DNA of 64,000 bases from Physella acuta. Its lineage: Eukaryota; Mollusca; Gastropoda; Physidae. Positions 52,855-64,000 of the stretch are shown one piece after another; within the stretch, counting starts at the first letter, position 1; every line of letters starts with the position of its first letter. Below the pieces are notes generated by a model. It was given only the letters and a program-made list of their open reading frames with translations, was not told the DNA's origin and did not search any database. The DNA lies in NCBI RefSeq assembly GCF_028476545.1, contig NW_026732546.1, positions 146,001-210,000 of the forward strand. The letters are read 5' to 3'. The position numbers and the translations under genes were made by a program.

Positions 52855-53125
52855 GGGATGGCGTGGTCGGATAGCAGATTGCTTAATTGCTCATGTAAGT
52901 AAGGTCTCCTTTCAAACATGACAGTCTATGGGGCAAGTGAAGTAGAGTTCACCTGTTTCTGTGAGCTCGGCTTATGAAGGGATAGTGTTGTCAGCACTAT
53001 GCCCAGCCAACTTTGTGAGTTAAGTACCCATCAGAGCTAAGTTGACTGATGGTCTACTTGAACCCACATACTTACGGGTTAGTAGTCTAGCTCTCTACAA
53101 CCAGACCACTCTGTCCCTTGATTGT
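52855..53125 (-). mobile_element. tRNA-derived SINE, family 1, with a second inverted head
   Basis: Reversed body (GGCAAGTGAAGTAGAGTTCA, GTTGTCAGCACTATGCCCAG) and reversed head ending ACAACCAGACCACTCTGTCCC. At the opposite edge lies a forward head-like GGGATGGCGTGGTCGGATAG. Confidence 0.8.
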
Positions 53126-53165
53126 TCAGGGAAATGGGAATTTTTCTTATACTTTACTTTTATGT

Positions 53166-53186
53166 TACCATATATATATAAATATA

Positions 53187-53248
<62 letters not shown>
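53166..53248. repeat. (AT)n microsatellite
   Basis: A TA run of about 80 bases. Confidence 0.95.
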
Positions 53249-53252
<4 letters not shown>

Positions 53253-53660
53253 CATACATGTATACATAATTCAAAAACTTAAAAGACAATGGATGTAGAT
53301 CAGGCAAGAATAATGTTTACTACATCAACATAATCAACTGCAACCAGATGTTTAGACTAAGACTGATTGGCAAGCTATCTACACCAGAGATTGGCAAATA
53401 AACTTTAATAATTTATTTTAAATGAACTTTAAAGTAACAATTTTGAACAAGTCGTAAAAAACATTCCTAATACATTTAGCCATTAAAAAAAACATTTGGT
53501 TAAGAAAAAATGTAACATTTTTTTTATTATACATGAAAACAGCATTATAAAGTAAATTGAGGATAAAAAAAACCAACCAATTTTAACAGAGAAAATAATT
53601 TCATCACAAAATTTAGAAAAGGGACTTTTTTTTTTAGTAATGAATTCATTTACTAACAGT

Positions 53661-54856
53661 TTAGCTCAGTTTTTTAACTTTTCTATGAACTGCTATGTTG
53701 AAACCACCAATCTCATTACACCCCTGATGATGGTAGTATAAATATGGGCTAGATATACCATCAGTCATATCAGGGATGCACACTAGTGCCCCCAGGGACC
53801 CCGGGCAGGTGTCAGCAGTGTAGATAAATCTGACCCCTTCATCGACCGAATCTTGTTTTTCCACCCATTCGCCCACGGATACGTGTTTACAGTATCCATG
53901 CGGATGAGAGACAATGAAAACAATTTTGTCTTGCGTTGACAATTGCTTAAACCTAAAAAAATTCTTTTTCCGCATGGCTTGTACATGCTTTTCTGCTTCT
54001 TTTAACTTTAAACCAAACTCCAGGTCATGGGTTAGACAAACTACATCAGAATATAGATCAGCGCCTAACCCGTGATCCTTGGCTAACTTTTCCTTTTTCT
54101 TTTTAGCTTTTGTAATACTTATCCCCATCCCTTCAAGGGAAACAACTGGGCTTTTTTCTTCATCATATCCCCACCAGCACACAGTGTCCAAAGCATCAGC
54201 TTGATCCATCACCAGCATTTTCCCAGTCTTAACAATGACCTCAACCCAATTCTTATAAGGATATGAAGACGTTTTGCAGCTATTACAAGGGCAGGAACCT
54301 TTGCACTCTTTTACACTTTTTATAAAACCAGTTCCATATCTGACAGTATTATCTCCTCTTGTTAGGGGTAAGAACTCTGCCTTGTCGCCAAATACCAGTT
54401 TTCTATCATGCAAACCTACAGCTACCCTGACAGTAATGTCTGAGACAGCTTTGATAAACTGGACCATTGAACGTTTCTGGTTTTTAGGCAGGTGTTTCAG
54501 TGTCAGCTGTTTGATGGGAATAAAATTAGCGTGTCCCGGGTTCTTCAAACACTGGTCAAACTTCTTCTTCGCCCCTAAGTCATTGTCAGTACAAACTTCA
54601 ACTTCTTCAGAATCTGGAGAAATAAAAAAATTAATTACAATTTTTAGTTGGTACCAAAACTTAAACATACATACAGTAATTTTAATTATTCTTAAGTAAA
54701 AAAAAAACCTACACTTATAATATGGGTTTTAAATTTAAATCCAAATGTTCATAATTGTATTATTATTAGCAAGAAAATAACAGATTTGTTCTTATAGCTA
54801 TCTATGACACTGGCATAGCCAAGGAGGGGGTTATAGCCCCCCCCCATAGACACTCA

Positions 54857-54945
<89 letters not shown>

Positions 54946-55027
54946 ATATCTATATATATATTTCTATATATATATCTCTATCTATATCTATCTATATATC
55001 TATATATATATATATATATATATATAT

Positions 55028-55101
<74 letters not shown>

Positions 55102-58100
55102 TTTTTTTGCCACTGATCTAGTATCCCCCGATGTAACTTGTACAATAGAGATCTGTATTTCTTTATTACTAACATCACGATTAGCCATAAATAGAATTTT
55201 ACTCCCAATAAGATGTGTTTAGCATCTATACGCTTTTCGTCAAGGCAATACAGCCAAGTAATTAATCTTTTATTATAATGGTGTTGTGTTTAAGTTAGAG
55301 AGGATAGCATAAGTGTAAGGGCTAGGGTAAACTATAGCAATACCATTACAAGATTACTTCTATACAGCTCTGCTAGTGATCTAAGAAGTGTTGAAAAATT
55401 GAACCAAATCAAGTGCTGGCCTGATAATGCACTGTTCATGTTGCTTTATTGTTAACATCTTATTCTTTTATATGGTTTAAAAATATTCATATTGAATTTA
55501 GCAGTGCTATCAGTTTTCATTTGACAAATGTAATTTAGGTGATAGCAGAATAGTCATCAGTAGAAAGATATCTTCTATTTTGTTATATTATACAATAAAT
55601 AACATAAGTTTAATATTGCTTATTGGGTAGTAAACATAATTGAACAAAATAATGATTTTAAACCTTAATGAATTTTTCTAATAGCAATAAGTTAGAAAAT
55701 TGTGCTAAAAAATGACATACTAAAGTCTAAGGATAGGAAATCAATATGGCTGTCTGGCTGAATCAACTCCTCTAGATACTTTTGATCTGTGTAAAGATAA
55801 AACAAACCAAGATTAGCTGGGGATGGTGTGGTCCAATGGTAGAGCTTATACTTGCTAGCCTGAAAGTCTCAAATGTTCGGATCCCTGGATATAGTCCATA
55901 GGACATCCTTGAGTCCACCTAGCTCTGATGGGTACCTGACTCACACTAGGGAAATTAAAATGGCTGGACATAGCACTGATCCTTGAATTCCGACATCACT
56001 GAAATATGAACTCTACTTCATCTACCCGACTAGGAGAGGATGATGACAGATTTAAGCTAAAGCTTGTAACTACAACTACAAGTTATTAGTTTTGACTTTG
56101 AAATGTTTTTTTTATTGCACTTTCAAATATTTGAATTGAAAAAATGCTGTTTTCAGTTACCTACAATAAGTTTTATTTCTTAACACTTCACACAAAATGT
56201 AGCTAACATCAGAAAGTAAAGATTTCACCAGCTAAAACAATGCAATGCCTCAACACTAAAGTGAATGTTGGAGTGGTGTTTTAGTGCTTTTCTCCCGGGG
56301 CATCCAAATAGATTTTACAGTGATTAATTCCTAACCACCAATTGTACATCCATAGGCACCAGCTAAGATTCACCAAAACAATTAACATTTTCAATAAAGA
56401 TTATTCTGATAAGCTCCAAAAGGTCTTTACCAATGAGACACAGCCATGCATGAAGCATAAGCCCAAGCCTATTAAAAAAAAAACAACAACCATGCACACA
56501 GTAGTCTATCAAAACTAAGCACAATAAAATTTGCTAATGCTAACACTAAATTCCGAAAAAACAAAACTAAAGAAATGGCATTTAAGTCAAAACATTAAAA
56601 AAACACAACCCCATGTTGCACAATACACACATAAAAGTTACCTAAATCTGTGTTGCTGACCATATCATCAGCTTGAGAATCCCTTCGACTACTCCAGCTG
56701 TTTGTATCCTACATAATGTAAACATAGTTCAATACACAAGCATCAACTTTTCACACATAATATAAAAAATTGTTTAAAAAATTATTCAAAAGATTATTGC
56801 AGATCAGTATAAATATATAAACACATCATAAGAGCATGTTTTAAAAATAATTGAAAAAATAAAAAATAATTTTTTTACTTGTATCTCTACAGGAGCGCAG
56901 TCTTGAAAATTTTGGAAAACATTTCCTGCATCTGGCATCAGAAAGTTTATTAGAATACTTTACATGTCATTAATTACTACATCATAATAAGATGGGAATC
57001 AGTGCATATAAAAAGTATTAATTACCTCCCCATAACTAAAATGGATCTATTAGTGCACAATTTTAAACATAAGGATAAGCCTCAAGAAACACAGTTACAT
57101 GGGTGATACAATTTGCTGTTAAATGTGAGTGTGTTTGACTGAGCTAATGTAATGGTGAAAGTGTTTGTGTCTTTGTATGGGTGTGTTGTCTGACTCAGAT
57201 AAAACAATGTTGACAGTGGTGTGTATGTTTGTGTAGGTGTATCTTTATGTGGGTGGGTGTTTTTATGTGGATGTATCTTTGTATGGGTGTGTTGTCCGAC
57301 TAAGCTAAAACAATGTAGGAAGTGATATGTGTGTTTGTTTTGGCTGTCAGAGGTTTGTGTCTTGTCAAAGAATAACATCATTATTCTACAAAAGCCAGTT
57401 GGGTAAGTTGCAGATATTTTATTTTGTATCTTAAACCTGACCCTATCCATAATAGAAATACATACAACAACAATTAATATGACAATAAAATGCTTAGCAA
57501 ACAGTATTTAATTACTAGATATTTATTCTAATTGTTATGTTTAAAATAAATCTTACACTTAACCAGTCCTCTTTCAACTACAAAATGAGGTTCAGTTCAA
57601 GTAATGATTTGATTTTTTTTTAAATAATAAAAGAAAACATACAGTAAAAGAAATAAGTAAATGTATAAAATGTATAAAAAGGCTTACTTACATAAATTCA
57701 ACTTTAGCTCAGACAAATCTAATTCAACATTTTTAACCTGAAAAATTAATATTAGCTTATGAGTTATTATACCATAACGTAATGATGGTAGATATTACAA
57801 ATATATAAAAAACAAACACATAACACTGCCAATGGTATTAAGAAAAAATTACAAGCAATGTAAATTACTAAAAGGAGCTTGAATCACAGCTAGAGCTTTT
57901 TACTTAAAGCTAATATCCATTGCAAGCTGTAAAAGTGCTTCAAAAGTCTACACTTAAAAATTCTAAGTAGTAGTGGTAGTTACATAATATACCAATATTG
58001 ACTGTTTAATAACTTTGAAGACAAGGAAGATGACATTTTAATCAGATCTTAAATAGATACTTTATTTTTGTATACTAAGATGAATTGTAAAAGATAAAAA

Positions 58101-58309
58101 TATTTTAACGATGTACTAAGAATGCTTAAAAGAAATTAACGTTGTGTGTTAATTCAACCAAGTGTATGTGTATGTATAAAGTGTATGTACTACAATAAAC
58201 AATTCTGAATTCCCTTCAACAACATCCTCTTCCCATTAGTTGATTAAGATGTCCAAAAGTATTTTTTCTTCATCTATTGCTAAACATAAATAGTCCCCTT
58301 TAAAAAGAT

Positions 58310-58402
<93 letters not shown>

Positions 58403-60194
58403 GATTAGAGACAAATAAGATAAACTATAGTATACCAGGAAAAATAAATACTTACTTGCTTTTCTAAATCACAGACTTTGGTATCCATCTGTAAAAATAA
58501 ATTAAAAAATGCACATTAAAAAGTTCTACTGATGTTTTTAAAGGCATTAAACTAACAACATTTTTACATCTATTTTAAAAACATATTTAAGTAAATATGA
58601 CAATGATAAAATAATGCTTTAAGTATTAAGTAAGATTAAATTTTAAAAATGACAAAAATAATTACCTTGGACAATCCATTAGTTATGATTTTATCAGAAT
58701 TATTTTTCTCCAAAGTATTTAACCTTGAAGTCAATTCTTTAACCTTCAATTCTAGTTTGGTTTGGCTTGTAGATATCACTTGTATCTGGCTATCTAAACC
58801 CCCATAATCCCTTGCAGGCAAAAGAGCTTGTTTTGTATGGGGTTTCATCAGCTCTATGGATAAAAATAGTTCTAATGTTAAATAATATGAGAAAGTGTAT
58901 AATCTTTGTAAATGTTACAAAAACATATATGGTGTTCAACTAACTGATAAAAAGAAAACAAACCTGAAAATTCCTTAACTTTGTCCTTGACGACTCTGAT
59001 AGTATCTTCTATTTCAGCATCAAAGAGTTTAAGCTTTTTATCATCTTTACATTTTTGTTCTAGTAAAATTTTTCCTTCTTGTATTACCTATAATAAATAA
59101 AAAAAATTGAAGTTTGACAGTATTATTATTAAATTTAAAAACTCAACTTCCTAAAAGGTCTGGCTGATTCTAGACAGTTACAATGTGGAAAGGATGCTAC
59201 CATTTCCAAATACCATTCTGGATTTCTATTCCTTCTCATTCAATTTTTCAATATTCCTGCCTTACTGACACATAATAATTTAACAAAATATGTTAGGTTG
59301 AATTCTAATTTTAATCTATCAAGAGAAAATTAGAAGAACTTCTTTTTTACATTACTATAAATCAGTGGCGTAGCGAGGTCGGGTGTCACCCGGTGCGGCA
59401 CTTAATGGTGTCACCCCCTCAGAGGTGTAGCGACTCTTCCCGGGTACAAACTTTCAATTTTCGATTTGCATCCCCCTTCGGACTTTCGATTTGCACCCCC
59501 CCCCTCTCAAGTTTTTCTCTATATATTTTACTATTTTTTGCCTTGGTGTCAGCCCCCTAAATGGTGTAACCCGGTGTGGTCCGCACCCCCCTCGCTACGC
59601 CTCTGCTATAAATGCAAACTACTTTCATCCTCAATGATTTATACAAGACTTCTTTCCTCTCCAATAACCCAGGCAAGACTTGAACCTATATCCATACCAG
59701 TTGAGGACCATTGTCAATGACATTTCACAACAGATATTCTCTATTACCCTTAAAATATGACAAAATTCACTTGATAATAACATACACTCTCATACCCTTA
59801 CAATTGGATACATTCACTTGACTATAGTGTTGAACTCAACCTATGAGAAGGCTAATGCTAAATGCAACTGTTTCTACAGAACATTTAAAGAGATAATCTT
59901 TATATTTTTCACTAATGTTTGATATTTTTGATACCTCAACACCCATTTTCTAGAAAAGTATTTTAATTTTTTTCCCTGTACAGACCAACCATAAATTTTA
60001 TAGAAACCAGTAACACTAACAGTAACACTAACAGTACCACTAAAAGTACCACTAACAGTACCACTAACAGTACCACTAACAGTACCACTAACAGTAACAC
60101 TAACCTTTGCGGTGTATGAAGTTATAGACCTGTGTAGGTTCACCTCATACAGTTCCAGACACTTGAGCCTCAGGGAAATCAGCTCTTCACCCAT
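53661..60194 (-). CDS. Coiled-coil protein with a trypsin-fold, protease-like C-terminal domain (517 aa)
   Basis: Eight exons join with matching phases: 60194-60105, 59087-58964, 58853-58666, 58488-58456, 57737-57692, 56931-56879, 56708-56642 and 54613-53661. All introns are GT-AG. Residues 1-160 are Lys/Glu/Leu-rich with heptad-like spacing, predicting a coiled coil (for example [20 protein letters not shown]). Residues 161-220 are a polar linker. About 285-480 look like the PA-clan (trypsin) fold: YGTGFI (293-298), CPCNSC (308-313), THD (395-397), SHPHG (436-440) and [10 protein letters not shown] (469-478) with the nucleophile-type Ser473. Where mollusc relatives, as I recall them, have T-A-x-H-V-V-F, this one has TGKMLVM, so the catalytic His seems to be Met333 and the domain may be inactive. 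An acceptor (AGCCCTAG) 11 bases before the ATG implies a 5' UTR exon. Function unknown; a binding or immune role is only a guess. Confidence 0.85.
54857..55096. repeat. (AT)n / (CTATAT)n microsatellite
   Basis: Long TA runs with TCTA interruptions in the last intron of the coiled-coil gene. Confidence 0.95.
55818..56060 (+). mobile_element. tRNA-derived SINE, family 1
   Basis: Head GGGATGGTGTGGTCCAATGG with box A-like TCCAATGGTAGAGC. Body CTCTGATGGGTACCTGACTC, GACATAGCACTGATCC and AACTCTACTTCATCTACCCG. It lies in the last intron of the coiled-coil gene, antisense to it. Confidence 0.82.
57120..57320. repeat. G/T-rich imperfect repeat
   Basis: GTGTGTTGTCTGACT...CTTTGTATGGGTGTG words recur several times in an intron of the coiled-coil gene. 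Antisense His/Thr-rich frames are artefacts. Confidence 0.5.
58312..58401. repeat. (AT)n microsatellite
   Basis: A pure TA run inside an intron of the coiled-coil gene. Confidence 0.95.
59363..59605 (+). mobile_element. hAT-type MITE, CAGTGGCGTAGCG family
   Basis: Ends CAGTGGCGTAGCGAGG and CTCGCTACGCCTCTG, with perfect 8-bp duplication CTATAAAT (59355-59362 and 59606-59613). It lies in intron 1 of the coiled-coil gene. Confidence 0.93.
60005..60110. repeat. 12-bp minisatellite touching a splice donor
   Basis: AGTACCACTAAC and AGTAACACTAAC repeat about eight times and run up to the donor (GCAAAG|GTTAGTG on the minus strand) of the first coding exon of the coiled-coil gene. Confidence 0.85.
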
Positions 60195-60356
60195 GGTTCT
60201 CCAAACTAGGGCTAAAGACAGACCCAAACACAATGTTTTATAAAACATCAACAACAATTATTATGTTAGTGACATATATTTCTAGCCTGATTACTCAATG
60301 ACTATACTCTCTATCATAGAGTAAGCTTGACATCATTTATGGAGGACCCTCTAGAC

Positions 60357-60554
60357 CAGGGGTCTCCAAACTACGGCCCGCGAAGTCCTCTCATCCGGCC
60401 CGCGGAGATTTTTTTGTCCAAGGAAAAATCGTTTGTTGTGATGGCTGAGGAACTTTGCCCAGAAAAATCAAAATCACACCTGGAAGAAACTGGCCCCCAA
60501 ACTGAAATTTGATAGTTAATGCGGCCCTCGGACTTAAAAGTTTGGAGACCCCTG
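60357..60554. mobile_element. hAT-type MITE, CAGGGGTCTCCAAAC family
   Basis: 198 bp with 16-bp inverted ends CAGGGGTCTCCAAACT / AGTTTGGAGACCCCTG, then GGCCCGCG and GCGGCCCTCGG blocks, and a perfect 8-bp duplication CTCTAGAC (60349-60356 and 60555-60562). No coding capacity. Confidence 0.95.
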
Positions 60555-60562
60555 CTCTAGAC

Positions 60563-61179
60563 GTTTAAAAATAAAGCTGGAGTGATCTTCCCCAAACATT
60601 CTAATATATTCTTAAATAATAGTATGGGGGGGGGGGGGGGGGAGGCACTTTCAAGACAATAACAGTAGCAAAGTCACTTGTCTGAGTAAGCTTCTGCCCC
60701 CTATAGAAGACTGGCCAGTAGAAGACGCAAAGACCTTAAAAAAGCTAAAAATTGGCTCAAATGCCACTATAAAGTTTAAACTTTAAAGGAAAAAGTAGGG
60801 AGGTGTAAAACAGCAAAATCTCAAATTCTTATTAACCGTCTCATTAAGCTTAATTAAAAAATTTTGTGCACCATTACAACACTGAATACTTGGGCCTAAA
60901 TTCTTAAAAATTAGGCCCCTACTTACTACTTTAACTTTTAGTAATACTTTACTTTTAACACTTTACTACTAGGCTAGGCTTAGTCACTCACTCTTCACTC
61001 TACGTTTTTATTTATTAAATAAAAATAAATATATTAAAATAATTAACTAGGCCCTAATGAACTAAATACAATTTATAGTATAATAAACTATAGGCCTACT
61101 ATAGGCCTAATTATTAAATTAATGCCTCAATGCCTAATACTAATAATTTCAAAATTTGATTAGGCCTAATTAATAATTT
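60563..61179. other. Upstream flank of the coiled-coil gene
   Basis: AT-rich with a G run at 60627-60642. Words such as TGGAGTGATCTTCCCCAAAC at 60580 also occur at 51830, hinting at another old repeat. A 5' UTR exon and promoter could lie here but cannot be placed. Confidence 0.3.
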
Positions 61180-61254
61180 GGGTAATCTATCATTTTAGGT
61201 ACGTAAAATCGCCCACGACGGGCGATTTTACGTAAAACGATAGGATAGATTACC
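61180..61254. mobile_element. Short palindromic element with 7-bp flanking duplication
   Basis: The arm GGTAATCTATC...TACGTAAAATCGCCC and its inverse GGGCGATTTTACGTA...GATAGATTACC surround a 4-6 base loop. ATAATTT flanks both sides. Confidence 0.75.
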
Positions 61255-61274
61255 ATAATTTCAATTTATAATTT

Positions 61275-61924
61275 GGTAATATATCGTTTTAGGTACATAA
61301 AATCGACCATGACTAGTAATGTGAAAAACAGGTGACTCTTTTAAATTTTAATAATTATTTCACATTTTGAGGAGGATTTGTGTTTTGAAAAATACAAAAA
61401 TGTTTCCTTGTCTCATTTATTGACATTTATGTACCTGTTTTTAAACAATTGAATTAAAACTTTTCAGTAATAAATGAAGACTAGCGATGTTTACAACAGA
61501 TGCAACCATGCTCATTTACTATTATAACTATATTATAGTAGCCATCTTGTTTATTTTTTTATTGTAAACTTATAGCGCAAGATTCAGGGGAAGCCACTCT
61601 AACTTACAGATGGCCGCTTTTATATAGCAAATCCTGCTGTTTAAATATAATTTCTTGTCTATATTGATATAAAATAGGCTATATTTAATTATTTAGCCAT
61701 TGATTTAGGTTTATTATTCATTTATCTATCTATAATCTATAGGCCTAATATTTGACACAAATATATCACAATATTTAATATTCAATATACATATAATGGT
61801 CTAGGCCTACTTCTATAATTAAAGCCTTGACAATGAGTTAACTTTTTTGTACATTACTAGCCGCGGGCGATTTTACATAGATTCTAGATCTAGACTACCT
61901 CTAAACATAAAACGAAAGATTACC
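61275..61924. mobile_element. 650-bp element with inverted ends related to the palindrome
   Basis: The left end (GGTAATATATCGTTTTAGGT... CTAGTAATGT, 61275-61322) matches the inverse of the right end (61853-61924), except that the right arm has about 25 bases of TCTAGA-rich sequence inserted. No transposase visible. Confidence 0.65.
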
Positions 61925-62576
61925 TAGTAGATCTAAATCTAATACCTAGATCTAGATTCTAGTCTATAATTTTGATTTTTGTAAGCTTCACTTACTGAGT
62001 ACTGACTGACACTTACAAAAACTAAAAACAAGTCTTGCAACTTAAAAAGTAACTGTACTTTGTAAATCTAGCTCTCTGGTCTAGATTAGTAGATTAAGTG
62101 GAATACTTAATTACATACAATTATTAATTAGGCAATAAATCTACATTTAAAAGCGATTCGGGCTTAGACCTAGATCTAGATCTACCAAGTAACAACAAAT
62201 TAAAGTCAAATTTGGATCAGCTGATTTCTCAGTGAACTTGTCTGTTTCCCGGCAAACATTTTAGGCAGTACATTTTAAAATTCGCTTTTATATGAAATAC
62301 ATTTTCCCCATACAGATCTTGGACTAGACATTTAATAAATTACATTTACATAGGACCTATGTAATCGAGATCTAGGGCAGTGGTTCTTAACCCGGCCAGG
62401 TAAGATGACACATCATATAAAAATATCATTTTTTACCGTGCGATAATTACTTTAAAGATGATAGTATAAAACTAATTAAAATTTTACATGCACATTTCCA
62501 ACATACATTGGAGGCATGCCTTCTATTTAATACGCAATTTGAATCCGAATTAAAATTATCTATTTTTTTTAAATTT

Positions 62577-62665
62577 GGACTCGGCATAGTACTGAACACA
62601 ATTTCCTTTCACATGCCAGGTCGCAGAAATAGGTGAACTCTACTTCGCTAGCCCAATAAACCAAT
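62577..62665 (+). mobile_element. SINE family 1 fragment
   Basis: GGACTCGGCATAGTACTGAAC and AAATAGGTGAACTCTACTTC match the distal body; the head is absent. Confidence 0.6.
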
Positions 62666-62689
62666 TAATTATAGATTTAGATGAAAAAA

Positions 62690-63600
<911 letters not shown>

Positions 63601-64000
63601 TTTAGTGTAGATTTTTAAAATAAAATATTATGTGAAAACATTTCTGAAATGTTTCGGCTTCCATAAAAAAATAAAACAAAACATTAAAAAATTTACCCAA
63701 TAAAATTATTTCCATAAAACTATTAAAAAAAAATTAAAATTAAAAATACCAATAGAACACCCGGATTGTTTGAAATATATTTTAAAGATTTATTTGCTCC
63801 TATTTGAGCACGTCCGGTAAGCAAAAATTAATTAAAAAAAAAGTTTGACAAATTTAAAAACATTGGAAATTAACGACAACTAATATAAATCAGAAGGAAA
63901 AGGTCTAGGTGTGGGTAATCGTTAATGCCAGTTACATGACATAAATAAACCCACATAGATAATTAGACACATTAAAAAATAAAGTAGAGCAGAGCAGAGC
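63601..64000. other. Right edge of the window, nothing recognised
   Basis: AT-rich; no open frame, repeat or RNA gene that I can support. Confidence 0.35.

Noticed and set aside
55700-55810. Possible extra exon of the coiled-coil gene ([17 protein letters not shown]) after a TTTACACAG acceptor
   Set aside because: No convincing donor follows, and exons on both sides already join in phase without it.

Overview
The window is animal nuclear DNA. It is AT-rich, its genes have GT-AG introns, and it is crowded with repeats. Long (AT)n arrays, dense TCTAGATC-type simple sequence, tRNA-derived SINEs and many short hAT-type elements point to a gastropod mollusc, most likely a freshwater pulmonate snail. 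That placement is inferred from the style of the repeats and from the mollusc-like serine-protease domain at 53.7-60.2 kb; no species marker was found.

Layout from left to right. 1-10.7 kb (+): the last three coding exons of an unrecognised gene. Joined in phase, they give a Ser/Thr-rich tail ending ETTRL, a class I PDZ ligand, followed by a 2.7-kb 3' UTR. 12.8-17.5 kb (-): the three coding exons of the TFIIA gamma subunit (GTF2A2, 107 aa), convergent with the first gene. 19.8-22 kb (-): a 578-aa protein with 12 C2H2 fingers. 22-24.4 kb: tRNA-derived SINEs, a G/T-rich stretch and a dense TAGATC block. 24.46-29.2 kb: a young, whole-looking Ty3/Gypsy-type LTR element on the minus strand. 32.3-38.4 kb (-): a complete five-exon aquaporin (341 aa), AQP8-like in its second half. 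38.5-53.5 kb: about 15 kb with no convincing multi-exon gene, filled with hAT MITEs (some nested), a ZBED5-like hAT relic, SINEs, microsatellites and one possible small membrane-protein exon. 53.7-60.2 kb (-): an eight-exon gene (517 aa) joining an N-terminal coiled coil to a trypsin-fold domain of the kind expanded in molluscs; its catalytic His position appears to be Met. 60.3-64 kb: a hAT MITE, palindromic elements and a TAA array between inverted repeat arms.

The genes do not look functionally linked. The mobile-element record is unusually easy to read: eleven hAT-type insertions have perfect 8-bp target duplications, one more has 7 of 8 matching, and one insertion splits a SINE inside an aquaporin intron. 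The most interesting host loci are the coiled-coil/protease-like gene, the aquaporin with an unusual predicted pore filter, and the gene with the PDZ-ligand tail. Exon boundaries, frames and target-site duplications were worked out by hand from the sequence. Family names rest on remembered motifs, not on database searches.
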